Shown: positions 23,001 through 34,164 of the stretch, in pieces
Position numbering within the stretch: the first letter of the stretch is position 1
Layout of the letters: every line of letters begins with the position of its first letter
DNA from: Liolophura sinensis
Taxonomy: Eukaryota > Mollusca > Polyplacophora > Chitonida > Chitonidae
Direction: 5' to 3'
Assembly: GCF_032854445.1 (NCBI RefSeq)
Contig: NC_088303.1
Location: 12,407,501-12,471,500 of the forward strand
Length of the DNA stretch: 64,000 nt
The notes under the pieces: generated by a model
The model's input: the letters and a program-made list of their open reading frames with translations, nothing else
Databases searched by the model: none
Told to the model about the DNA's origin: nothing
Position numbers and translations under genes: made by a program

Positions 23001-26000
23001 GGACATAATATCCCTGGCTGTTGGTGTCCACATTTCACAGTGGGTTGCTGGGACATAACATCCCTGGCTGTTAGTGTCCACATTTCACAGTGGGTTGCTG
23101 GGTCATAACATCCCTGGCTGTTTGTGTCCACATTTCACAGTGGGTTGCTGGGTAATAACATCCCTGGCTGTTAGTGTTCACATTTCACAGTGAGTTGCTG
23201 GGACATAACATCCCTGGCTGTTAGTGTCAATATTTCACAGTGAGTTGCATGGTCATAACATCTCTGGCTGTTAGTATCCACATTTCACAGTAAGTTGCTT
23301 GGTCATAACATCCATAGGTGTTAGTATCCACATTTCACTGTGAGTTGCTGGGTCATAACATTCTTGGGTGTTAGTATCCACATTTCATAGTGAGTTTCCG
23401 GGTCATAACATCCTTGGGTGTTAGTATCCACATTTCACAGTGAGTTGCTGGGTCATAACATCCTTGGGTGTTAGTATCCAGATTTCACAGTGAGTTGTTG
23501 GGTCATAACATCCTTGGCTGTTACTATTCACATTTCATAGTAAGTGGCTGGGTCATAACATCCCTGGCTGTTACTATTCACATTTCACAGTGAGTTGTTG
23601 GGTCATAACATCCTTGGGTGTTAGTGTCCAGATTTCACAGTGAGTTGTTGGGTCATGACATCCCTGGCTGTTACTATTCACATTTCATAGTGAGTTGCTG
23701 GGTCATAACATCCTTGGGTGTAAGTATCCAGATTTCACAGTGAGTTGTAGGGCCATAACATCCGTGGCTGTTACTATTCACATTTCATAGTGAGTTGCTG
23801 GGTCATAACATCCTTGGGTGTAAGTATCCAGATTTCACAGTGAGTTGCTGGGCCATAACATCCGTGGCTGTTACTATTCACATTTCATAGTGAGTTTCTG
23901 GGTCATAACATCCTTGGGTGTTAGTATCCAGATTTCACAGTGAGTTGCTGGGTCATAACATCCCTGGCTGTTACTGTTCACATTTCATAGTGAGTTTCTG
24001 GGTCATAACATCCCTGGCTGTTACTGTTCACATTTCATAGTGAGTTGCCGGGTCATAACATCCTTGGGTGTTAGTATCCAGATTTCACAGTGAGTTGTTG
24101 GGTCATAACATCCCTGGCTGTTACTATTTACATTTCATAATGAGTTGCTGGGTCATAACATCCCTGGCTGTTACTATTCACATTTCACAGTGATTTGCTG
24201 GGTCATAACATCCTTGGGTGTTAGTATCCACATTTCACAGTGAGTTGCTGGGTCATAACATCCCTGGCTGTTACTATTCACATTTCATAATGAGTTGCTG
24301 AATCATAACATCCGTGTTTGTTAGTGCGAGATACGTGGGAAAGTCTTTCAGCAACCTGCTGATGCTTGTGGGTTTCAACCTGACTGCTCGATTTCCTCCC
24401 ACCACAGTGCTGGCCGCCATCCTATATTCTTGAGAAATAAATAACTAAATAAAATCATATCAGACAGAACCTGAATTTTGACATGAAATGGCAAATTGGG
24501 TCACCTTTTAACCTTGCACCACTCTCTGTTTACGAGAATCTAACTTGATTCTCTCATGCCGGTACTGAAAATCTTGTAAATTCCCAACTTAAAATACTGC
24601 TGAAAGGCTTGTCTTCCCTGGTGTAAAACAACAACATCATTTTAATACATTGTGTCATTATGGTATAAATTCTGAACACTGGTTGGTTACAATGCTAAGC
24701 TCCCAACCAGTTGTAGCTCACCTTTCTTGTAAGTCTGTGCGTACGAGGTATGTTACCCTGATAACCGATCAGACAAATTTCAAAATGTCTACCAAACGGG
24801 AGCACATGGATGCGGTTGCAGCTCCCATCAATGGCTAAAATAATCTGTCACTGAACAGGTGGGGTTGGAGCTAGAGTTGAAAGAATAGATGGCTTCGATT
24901 TCATTGAAGATGAGTTGGATGAAAAATACACCAATTGTATGCATTTCCTCGGGCTTGGATTCTCTGGATTCCCGCAACTCATTCTGACGAGAATCCATTT
25001 AGGTTCTCCTGTCAGATTAAAAAATCAACCTCATACGTGAATGTATAGTTTTGCACATTTAATGAATTTAATGATCTTAGTTGGTTTTTTATTTAAATAA
25101 TATCTGGTTTTTATCAAATTTTATGCACAGGTTCAGTTAAAACTCCGATTAGGTTTGAAAACCAGCCTGATCCTTTCATAAATTTTGCATGTTTACAGAT
25201 TTTACGGATTTTTTTGATTTTGATTGGTTTTGGATTTTGCTATAATATAGTTTAATTTCAATAAAATATTTGTGCAGGTTCATTTTGTAGACAGGTTCAT
25301 TTTGTAGGTTCACAGGTTATGCCCCCTTAAAGGTCGAGAAAACATAAAAATGGCATGAAGTTCAGATGAAAGAGTGCGAAAAGTTATTCCTAAATGTGGT
25401 CTTCAATATTTTTTCCGATTTTTCCTTAAGGAGAAAAAGACACTTGAAAATAATTTTTGTATGGTGGGTATTTGTGACCACCTTTTGGTATTTATGTAAA
25501 TGAGGATGTAACACAGGTTTAATAAATATGTTTGCGCTAGAATTTGTTCTATTCAGCTAATAAATGTATTAAACCTCAATTTGGATCATATTTAAATTTT
25601 TAATACATGTATGTTCATAAATATTATTATTATTTAGGTTAAATATGTTTCGATATAAACAACAAATTTATATTCAAATAAATTTATTAGACAAGCATCA
25701 CATCCTTATTTAGAACATTATAACGCAACAATGATAAATATCAAGAGTTGGTCCCAAATACCCACCATACAAAAATATTTTCAAATACCCTTTCTCTTGA
25801 AAAAAAAAATCCCAAAAAATATTAAAGGTCATATTCTCAGATAAGTTTTGACGTTCTTTCATCTGATTTTGGCATCATTTGTATGTTTTCTTCTCCTTTA
25901 AGAAAAGGGTCATATTTATGGCTATTGCAGGTCAAGTGTTTTTGTAGTTTGCACACATTTTCAAAACTAATTAGAGGAGATATTGATTATGTTAGAAAGC

Positions 26001-28261
26001 TGTTTTCTGCGTACTATGCTCTGAATATACCTGTGTACCTATACTTGACTATACCAATTGATATGTTGCACGATCCTCAAATGTAAGGTCGACAGGTATT
26101 GATATTCACAATCTTTGATTGTATCTCATCTTTTTATTTACTGCATGTACATGTACTTTCTAAACTGAATGATTTCATTTTCTCACAGGTTTCGGCTAAG
26201 CGGACAAATCGACCCGGAATTAGCTCAACCAACAGACCCCCAAGAGGGCGCTTTCGAGCCCGAGGAGCCAGAAGTTATTACCATGGTTACCAACCTCGCC
26301 CCAGAGGAAGGTTCAGGTAGGTTGTATGACCAGTTGTCATTTCCCTGCTCTAACAACATGGCACATTTTTCATTTTTTCATTTGGTTCTGTTAAGAAAGA
26401 TCCTATTACATGACCAGTGTTGTGAATGTCTGATCTGTAAGGCACACCACTGTGAAGATCTGCCGTAAGGCACACCCCGCGAAGATCTGAACTGTGAAGC
26501 CCTGCACTGTACAAATCTTAACTGTACTAGGAGAATCTATGTTGAAGATCGAAGTTGTTTCATGAAGTTCAGTTTACCCGGTTGAGTGTAGCTACCATAG
26601 CAACGTATGCCTTCAATATGGCAGTGGGTGTTACATTCAACAAAGCATACAATAGCAGTATGGTACAGTGCTCTTGTGTACCTAGTTTAATACATTAGTT
26701 CTATGAACTAGCTTTGTATCTGGCAAACATGTCTAGGCATCAGTCTATGCATGTTCTAACATTGCACAAAGGTTACGAAGAGTGTAAGGTCCTTAAAGCC
26801 TCCAAATTTGTGTTTTTCATGCTGGGTCTTGACGCATGCCTATAATTTGGGGATGATGTTGCTGTGGAAGACAGAAGTTGATCACTTCACACCTGCACTT
26901 GGATATTCTGTGCATATTAATGTTCTTCAACATTTCTAAAGTTTAAAACCTCCATGAACACAGTTTTGATAGCGAGGATTTCATGCAGAGTAGGGGGATT
27001 ACCCATATTGATGGACAGAATAACATGGAATGAATGAATGGATGCTTGGGGTTTAATGTGGTACAGTTTTTCAGTCTTGTGACACTGATACGTGATGAAT
27101 GTTATGACGTAATGATCTTCACCAGTTTATTGCTGATATAATAATAACATGTTGAAAATAAATCAGTACATACCAGTAAGTAAATATTTTATTTTTAATT
27201 GAACTCACGGAATGGCTATTATGAATACAGTATTTATAAAAATGCATTAGGTTTTTAATTAGTATGGTCTTGATTCTAGTATATTTATACTAAGTTGAGA
27301 ATTGTAGGAAAGGTTGCCATAGATATGTGTTGTATTGGATCAGTATTGGTCATGGGAATGGAGCTGGTATAGAAGTGGCATTTTCATGAAGATTGTGTGT
27401 GTTGATAAGTGCATTTATCATCATCATCATTTCATTACTCAACATTTAACAGGAGGCTAGACAACTTGAACAGAAATGATTCTGTATATCTTCCCTAAAT
27501 AAGTCTCCCTGGTATATTTTTAACAAACGTCTGAAAAAAGATGACTGAAAGAAGCTTGTGCTTAGCTATATTTACAAAACAATTGGAACTGTAGCTTTGG
27601 TATTAACCTAGTGATACAAGTGCATTGTGGAAAAGACCCAGCTAAAAGATAAGATGGCGTAGACCTCACTATTTCCAGTTTTCTTCTATAAAACGCAACA
27701 TTTTTAAAAGGCATGATGTCATTAGTAATGTTATGATCGTTGGGTCCTAATAGTCGCGTTTCGAGTTCGAACTGTTTTATTAATTAAGGTAAAAGAAGTC
27801 CTACTGTATCATGTGACCTGTCAAAAATGTTGAACAACTATTATTGTTCCCATTTAATATAACATGGGTGTCTGAAAAAAGTTTCACAAAATGTTATTTA
27901 GAGTAGGCAAATGATTGAGGAGCTAAACTCCAGCTTGCACCAACATTTCAATGCTGCGAGTTCATTTCCAGGCGTGCAGATTTTTTGCATGCATTAATGA
28001 CGCTGTATGTTGGGTCTGAACCAAATATAAAATGGCCATATTAACTGTAAAGGTTGGTATACATTTGTATGCGTAAGTCTTGGTAAATGACTAAGTCTCT
28101 GTCCACTTTTCATGTTACAGGAAGAGACTTTCTCATATTTTCACTTTCTTTTTTTGTTCATAAATTTTTCTTTTTTCCTTGCCCTGTGTTTTATGACATG
28201 TATATGATTATGTTTGTTTCACTGTTGCAGGAGGCGAGCGGCTTGGTACTCCCCATACTGA
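20093..28261 (+). CDS. PABPN1: Polyadenylate-binding nuclear protein 1
   Basis: Nuclear protein that coats growing poly(A) tails, stimulates poly(A) polymerase and sets tail length. Exons: 20093-20251, 21323-21434, 21603-21664, 22435-22541, 22775-22862, 26189-26316, 28231-28261. Phases match and give 228 aa. Layout: acidic N-terminus (1-53), coiled coil beginning [15 protein letters not shown] (54-85) that in the family activates poly(A) polymerase, one RRM (about 105-180) with RNP2-like VYVGNV and RNP1 KGFAYVEF, then an Arg/Gly-rich tail ending WYSPY as in human. Human PABPN1 is about 306 aa; the difference is a shorter N-terminus with no polyalanine tract. The start is the only in-frame ATG before the acidic region. 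The last exon encodes only about ten residues after a 1.9-kb terminal intron. Confidence 0.97.
20975..21184 (+). mobile_element. SINE family 1, diverged fragment (PABPN1 intron 1)
   Basis: Recognisable pieces are cttacagatggttgtcggtttccc, ggctggctgctgtct and atattcttgagtacagctcaaaacaccaatc. The head is not recognisable, so the left boundary is approximate. Confidence 0.6.
21709..22004 (+). mobile_element. SINE family 1, full-length copy with 14-bp target-site duplication
   Basis: The body (21723-21990) has the complete head, core and (AAAT)n tail. The 14-mer tagtgagaagttga flanks it exactly at 21709-21722 and 21991-22004, which shows retroposition and a fairly recent insertion. It lies in PABPN1 intron 3. 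Confidence 0.95.
22915..24322 (+). repeat. 50-bp minisatellite in PABPN1 intron 5
   Basis: About 28 copies of a unit reading cacatttcacagtgagttgc, then tgggtcataacatccctggc, then tgttagtgtc. Exact 50-bp spacing is seen, for example catttcacag at 22981 and 23031. Two sub-variants (ccctggctgttactattca and cttgggtgttagtatcca) alternate through the second half. The first intron bases after the donor at 22863 resemble the unit start. Confidence 0.95.
24325..24455 (+). mobile_element. SINE family 1, 3' fragment at the end of the 50-bp array
   Basis: Starts near atacgtgggaaagtctttcagc and continues through tgtgggtttc, tttcctcccacc and ctggccgcc to an (AAAT)-like tail. The array ends where this fragment begins. 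Confidence 0.75.
25326..25902. mobile_element. Fold-back MITE-like element (PABPN1 intron 5)
   Basis: Both ends read inward from cttaaagg and match for roughly 170-210 bp as inverted arms. Shared blocks include agaaaacata, cagatgaaag, tttttgtatggtgggtattt and ggatgt with taataaat. The middle is AT-rich and no transposase is visible. A fragment of the right arm recurs at 47386-47443, so it is a dispersed repeat. No target duplication was identified with confidence. Confidence 0.7.
27030..27112 (-). mobile_element. SINE family 2, 3' fragment in reverse (PABPN1 terminal intron)
   Basis: Reads gaatggatgcttggggtttaa and ttttcagtcttgtgac on the + strand. This is the reverse complement of the family-2 end (gttaaccccaagcactcac). 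Only the 3' part is present. Confidence 0.6.
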
Positions 28262-29330
28262 TACCAGCATTCCATACTTCTCACACTTTTTTTTGGTCTT
28301 TTCCCCAGCCCCATGTTGTAGTTCTACAGCCAAGAATTGCCTTTTAAGTTTTCAGTTATATCCCTGTTTAAAAGAATTAGTTTTTCAGTCTAAAACAAAG
28401 GTGTGGCTGTTTACATATGCCAAGTTTTCAGCCTGTATATTAAAACAAATTAAAAACAAATTGAGGATATGTCCAATAAATCGGGATTCAGTTCATCCAT
28501 TACAAAAGTGTAGAATAGTAGTATCAGCATTTATAGTATTTTCATTAAATCTGTGGGTAGAATTTGGTTTGTCTTTAGTAGTAAGGTGGGTGGGGGGGGG
28601 TAGACGGGGAAGGGGGTTAGTACATGTTTCTGCTGTCTCTCATGAACGGTTCTGGCATGTGGGATTCTAGTGGGGTGGATTGTGGATCTTCTTGATCAGT
28701 TTGCTAAAAACACTTTCCTATGAATGTTCTTCCGAGTTTCTTGGCCAGTACTCCTGATTGACGTAAGTAGTTAACTCTAGAGAAGAAGGGCAAGTGCAAG
28801 CTACATGTAAGAAGCCTGAGTTGACATAAGGTTTAGTTTTAACAACCTTGTGTAGTGTTGGATACATGAGTATGGAGAGACTTGCACCTAAAGTGAATAC
28901 TGCATTTGAGTATTGTTTGAATGCTATGGTTATTTCACAGTCAGACAACATTACTCCTGCTGAACACTTTTTATTTGCAGAATTTCGTCGATGATGAGCT
29001 CGAAGGACTGAGTTCAAAGTGAATATGACGGCAAATGAGAGGCTGCTTTTTTATTGGGTCGGGGTTGGGCAAGAAAAAGGCTTTTAAAAGAGAGAGAGAA
29101 AAAAAAACAAAAATGAAAAGAAAAAAGTAGGAAAAGAAATAAAAAAGGGAAAAGAAAACAAAAATATAGTCAAAACATCAAAACCAAAAAAAAAAAAAAA
29201 AAGAAAAATAACATGAAGATATTTAAAAAGAAAATGGGAAGAAAAAAACAAAACAAGGGATTGGGTCCTGCTGCAGTTTTATTTGTATTTTATGTACTTT
29301 AATCGGTTTGAAATAAAATTGTGACGAACC
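28262..29330 (+). terminator. PABPN1: PABPN1 3' UTR with poly(A) signals
   Basis: AATAAA at 29312-29317 is followed within about 20 bp by GT-rich tgtggttgtgagtgt, a good downstream element. An earlier AATAAA at 28475-28480 could give a short 3' UTR lacking the A-rich tract, and another lies inside that tract (29138-29143). A G-rich stretch is near 28586-28610. Confidence 0.75.
29071..29257 (+). promoter_or_regulatory. PABPN1: A-rich tract in the PABPN1 3' UTR, candidate autoregulatory site
   Basis: About 187 nt made of short A runs broken by single G or C, with A17 at 29186-29202, upstream of the distal poly(A) signal. Human PABPN1 is known to bind an A-rich region of its own 3' UTR and promote retention of its 3'-terminal intron, lowering its own level. 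The same arrangement is seen here: last intron, tiny last coding exon, A-rich 3' UTR. The function here is inferred. Confidence 0.55.
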
Positions 29331-30143
29331 AATGTGGTTGTGAGTGTAACTATGTATAATACGGCGTTCTTACAGACAGTAAGACATGATAAAGCGTTTG
29401 ATTGTCGATTGATCAAGGTTGTTGGCCCTTGTCTCGCATTATCTCGTACCGTCTTGCGTTAGCTCTTAGCCAGTGGACAGCATTGTAACAGGGTGGTTAA
29501 AAAAGTCCCGAAATCAAGAACGAAATACACATGGTATACATGAATCCTGATTGGCCATCTGCGGCGTGACCTTTGAGTTCCCGTTCTGCATTAGGCTAAA
29601 CCAAATTCACGTTCAGAAACCAGTTAACCGATCAGAATTAACCTACTCCATCGTTTAGGGTGCAGTTGGCTTGTTTGAAACCTTTGAGCAGACTCCAGCT
29701 AATGATATAGGTACTAGACGTCTAATGTTCTAAGAGACAAGATCGGTACATGAAGTTGGCGTTGCTGATTTTACCACTATTTTTTCGAGCACTTCTTCTA
29801 ATGTGTCATTTCTGAAAACTGAAATAGGAATTGCAAACGATTAGGTCATGCCTTACCTGACACTCCATGCCTTCCAATCCACCTGATACTACTTGGAATC
29901 TTAATCGGTATATGTTTATTTGACTGTCGAATAGGCGTACCACCATTTCATGTAATTTCCAGAGTGATTATTCATTAGATATAGGCATTACGCAATAATG
30001 TGTCACTTGTGGAGCTGTTAACATGTATATGTGGGTAGACACGATGTTGTAACTCTCCTATGGTACTGTGATGGATGGACATCTACGGAGTAACAACTAA
30101 CGATATTGGGCTGCGCGTTAACAGTATCTGTTTTCAATAAAAC

Positions 30144-30386
30144 GGGGCCTCCATAGCTGAGGGGATTAGCACGCCAGCGCGGAACCTCTGAAGCAATCGG
30201 TCGCAGTGAGTTCAAGACCAGCTCATGCTGGCTTCCTCTCCGGCCGTACGTAGGAAGGTCTGTATGCAACGTACGGATGGTCGTGGGTTTCCCCCAGGCT
30301 CTGGTCGGTTTCCTCCCTCCGGATTTCTGACTGCCCTCGTATAAGTGAAATGTTCTTGAGTTCGGCGTAAAACAGCAATCAAGTAC
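30144..30386 (+). mobile_element. SINE family 1 copy
   Basis: Head ggggcctccatagctga, B-box region gtgagttcaagaccagctc, core ggatggtcgtgggtttccc and tail gcgtaaaacagcaatcaa. Confidence 0.88.
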
Positions 30387-30584
30387 ACAATGCTTTTATT
30401 GCAAAATACACAAGTATTTTTTGGTAAGAATATATAGAAGTTAGGCTGTTATTCATCAAATTACCTCATTTTAGCTCAACATAAGTTTGTGTTTTTTTAT
30501 TTTGTATCACAAACACCTGTACTTCATATTTGTTTAACACGTTTGTGTTGGAGTAGCACGTGTTGAATGAAAAAAAGCTGTGTT

Positions 30585-30801
30585 AGATTTCAACAGAGGG
30601 CCGCCGTGGCTTAGTTGGTTAGCGTCCAGATCAAGCTAGCTTCCTCTCCGGCGCACGTGGGAACTTCTTCCAGCAACCTGCGGATGGTCGTGGGTTTCCC
30701 CAGGTTTTAACCCCCCATAATGCTGGCCACCGTCGTATAAGTGAAATATTCTTGAGTTCGGTGTTAAACACTAATCAAATAAAATAAAATAGATTTCAAC
30801 A
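30585..30801 (+). mobile_element. SINE family 1 copy with 11-bp target-site duplication
   Basis: The body is 30598-30790 and is internally deleted in the head. The 11-mer agatttcaaca flanks it exactly at 30585-30595 and 30791-30801. Confidence 0.92.
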
Positions 30802-30917
30802 CAAGCGTTTTTTGTGTGCCGTGGTCAGCGAGATATATAGACCCTTTAGACAAATGAGACAGTGTGGACTCCAGTGGAGAAGACTGCGCCTAAACTGAGT
30901 CGATCCAAACCGTCCAT

Positions 30918-31132
30918 GTACACTCCAAAAAATCAATCTTAATTTTAACAGAAAGTTTGTTTCTGACACTAGACTGTATTCTGTTATAACATAATACTAT
31001 ATCATATCTAACATAAAATTCTGTTAGCATAATACAATCTTTATGATGAATTAACAGAATACATGTGTTGCAATAGCAGAATACTTCTAGCATCACCCAG
31101 CCTACAGACTGTTAAAATTTTTTTTAGTGTAT
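30918..31132. mobile_element. Possible small MITE with about 25-30 bp inverted ends
   Basis: The left end reads tacactccaaaaaa and attttaacag; the right end reads ctgttaaaattt and ttttagtgtat. Together they form an imperfect terminal inverted repeat around a 150-bp AT-rich core. No other copy is seen in the window. Confidence 0.45.
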
Positions 31133-31589
31133 AGCCCACTCTTGTTGTTTTTTCTGTAATCAGTCACTATTATGGCATAGTTGTGCTCGTATAAAAAGGT
31201 AGCACACAAGCATGTGTATATAACAGCAGAGAATGGTGTGTTTTTGTAGTTATAACCATGAGTAGGAGTAAAATCTTGAGCGATCACGCCTATTCCTAGA
31301 TTATGATAGGTATCCAGTTTAACCATATGTATTTAGTATATAATTACGCCACAGTAGGCTGTTTGAACTCCACGCTGAATGCCTGGTTGGCGGAGTAACG
31401 TATAAAACTACGCCAACGAAGCGTAAGGAGAGGAGCTGAAAGAGTCACATGGGACTAAGCATAATCATGTAATACGGTAGAGATCAAGTGGAAAAAGTTC
31501 TCTGAAAACGGCCGTTTCATTCACAGACATTCCTATCCGGGAAGTTTACTGTGGAAATGACGGCTGGTTGAATTGAGCTCCGATTCTAC

Positions 31590-31730
31590 AGGTTTTGTCT
31601 CCCGTCATACGTGGGAAGGGCTGCAGCAACCTGCAGATGGCTGTGGGTTTCCTCCCACCATATTGCTGGCCGCCGCCGTATAAGTGAAATATTCTTGAGT
31701 ACGGTGTAATACATCAATCAGAAAATATAA
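31590..31730 (+). mobile_element. SINE family 1, 5'-truncated copy
   Basis: Starts near gtctcccgtcatacgtgggaa, keeps gcagatggctgtgggtttcc and ctggccgcc, and ends at acatcaatcag. Confidence 0.8.
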
Positions 31731-32034
31731 ATACAGATTTTGTACAGCGCTGAAGGTGAAGTCTGAACGTTCCGGATGTAACCGTAAGACCGACGGCCTT
31801 GCTTCTGTCCAGAGTGCAAGACACGTCCGTATAGATACGTCTGGTATACTCTGGTGAGAGTTTTTAACCAGAACCGTGTTGAGATAAAGGGTCAGTTAAT
31901 CATGGGAAAATCACAGTTTTATTCTAATCAACGAAGTAGGTTAAATGTTTGGAGTATAGACAAGTACTAACGAGCCCTGCAGTTATTTGACTTTTAAAGA
32001 TGCTGGTAAAATTCGTTCATTGGAAGTTGGATCG

Positions 32035-32305
32035 GGGAAACCCCATGGAGAGGTTAAGAGGTTTAGAGCATCCACCTCGAACAGGGCAGACCTTGGATCA
32101 AACCTCGGGGTTAGATCATCCAACGACTTGTTGGACCGGTGTCCCTGGGTGGAACATCATGCCTGGTGTCTTCAGCATGACGCTCAGAACTAGGATTTAC
32201 ACTCCTACAGGAAGACACGTTACATGTGTACACAATCAATGGCTCGGCAACATCATTTGCCTGAAAAATTGTTTTCAATGTACAACGTAAAACCCCAAGC
32301 ATACA
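32035..32305 (+). mobile_element. SINE family 2, diverged copy
   Basis: Head-like gaggtttagagcatccacctcg, B-box-like ttggatcaaacctcgg, then gacacgttacatgtgtac, cctgaaaaattg and aaaaccccaagcatac in family-2 order. Confidence 0.6.
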
Positions 32306-33479
32306 TATGGAATTATATGCGTAAAGTTCAACACACGGACATCTTAACTTTCTCAAACTTGACAATCCCACTGCTAAGTCATTTGCATGCATGTTAATCG
32401 TGTATAGATGCTCATATCTTTATACTATAGCAGTTGAGTGTATGCCTGGTGTCCTCTGCACGCATGTGTTAAATTTCAGAAGAATCTGGCGTGACTCCTA
32501 ATGGGAAAAGGACGCTATATTTGGCAAGCGGTTTCGGTATTTATTCTCCATTTTGCCTGTCCTATACATATTGGCAAATTTTGGAATTCTTTTACAGGCT
32601 TACGTATATGTATGTACAGATATTTGGAGATGTGTGTAAAAACGTCGGTCTGGTTGTATAAGTGTGGAAAAGGTTAGTACATACGCATGCTAATAAATAT
32701 GCCAAATAAATTTTTGTTTGCATTTACCTGACAAAAAATCTTCCCTTAGGTTAGTTCCCTCAATGATGGTTTATATCATATTTGCCGATCTAACGAATCA
32801 AGCCGTTTTTGACGACGTACAAAAATTGGACCCGAATCTAACAGGAAAATTAATCGTAGCTCAAATATGCCGGATGCGACGGAAAGCGCATACCTCGGGC
32901 TAAAATTTGCTCTCGTACCTCTCCTAGTTTGTGATTAACAGATCACTGAAATAACGGAGAAAAAAACCGGTCCGAAATATACCTTGACAGGTTTAAAATT
33001 CAAAACATTTTGTGATCATATATTCCACCAATGAGAAACTTCTAAAGTTCTTAATGGATTTTAATTTCAAGTTTATGTAACTATAGTATTGCTGTGCATG
33101 CATCCGTCCATTCGTTCTTGAACAGAAGGGTTTTGCTCTGAATCCAGTATTGCCGCCAAGCTAGGTGACCCAGAAGAGAAAACTCCGAAACCATCTGAGA
33201 TAGTACATATAGGCCTATGTCCGCGAGAATTTTGCTGCCAAATTTCAAACAGATGCGATTTAACGTTCGAAAGAATAATTTTATTATTCCAAAGCTTCAG
33301 TAGGCTTCTGCTTTTAGCTAGGAAGCCTAAAATACTAACACGGCTTGCCGTAATCCGCAGCCAACGAAGAAATTGGAAATCATGCAGCGAATTGTTGCAA
33401 ATACTTACGATCATGTGAAAGACAATCCCTAGCTGATTCTCTGCGTGGGTGTATTGCTAAAAGATATGCTTTTGACGAT

Positions 33480-33760
33480 GACATACTCCACCACTTGTAC
33501 AAAAGAGATGATAGTTAGAATGCAGTTCTCAACGTATTCCACAGCTTGTTCTAAGGAAAATGATAGCCATGGTTGAGTTCTCAACAGGTTGTACCAAAGG
33601 AGGTGACAGTCAGAATACAGTTCTTCCCATTGAGTTCCACAGCTTGTACCAAAGGAGATGATAGTCAGAATGCAGCTCTCAACGTGTTCCACAGCTTGTA
33701 CCAAAGGAGATGATAGTCAGAATGCAGTTTTCAACGTGTTCCACAGCTAGTACGATAGGT
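33480..33760. repeat. 52-bp tandem repeat, intergenic
   Basis: About five copies of a unit containing accaaaggagatgatagtca, gaatgcag, tctcaacgtgttccac and agcttgt. The outer copies are degenerate. Confidence 0.8.
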
Positions 33761-34164
33761 GATTATAATCAGATCGAACGTTTGTATAACGGAAACAGCA
33801 GTCAGGAAGATTTTCGCTACAGAGGCGGATTTAAACCTTCTTGTGACTCGCGCTTTGTGGACAAAGTGAGAACTTTCGGAACCAAACCGCCCTTAGCTGG
33901 ACCCATGTATTTTGGGCTGATACAGTCAGATGGGTCTTTGTTTATCTGTAGTTTATGACATCACCAGGTCGTATGGTAATATTCTTGCAATATACAAAGA
34001 AGCAATTGTATGATATTTATTTCCTTTATTTAGAAATAAACACATAAAAAAACAAAAATACGATCAGTATAATTTTATTGCTTGAGTCTAAAGAATAGAT
34101 TTAGATGTGCATACAACGTATATAGTATTACAGATGTACTGTCTCAACACAACAGAAAGATAAA

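Larger units (their letters stand above)
29340..33475. other. Intergenic region downstream of PABPN1, no gene seen
   Basis: Besides the SINE and MITE copies listed separately, I see no coding exon on either strand. Open frames are short and lack recognisable content or good splice sites. Confidence 0.6.
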
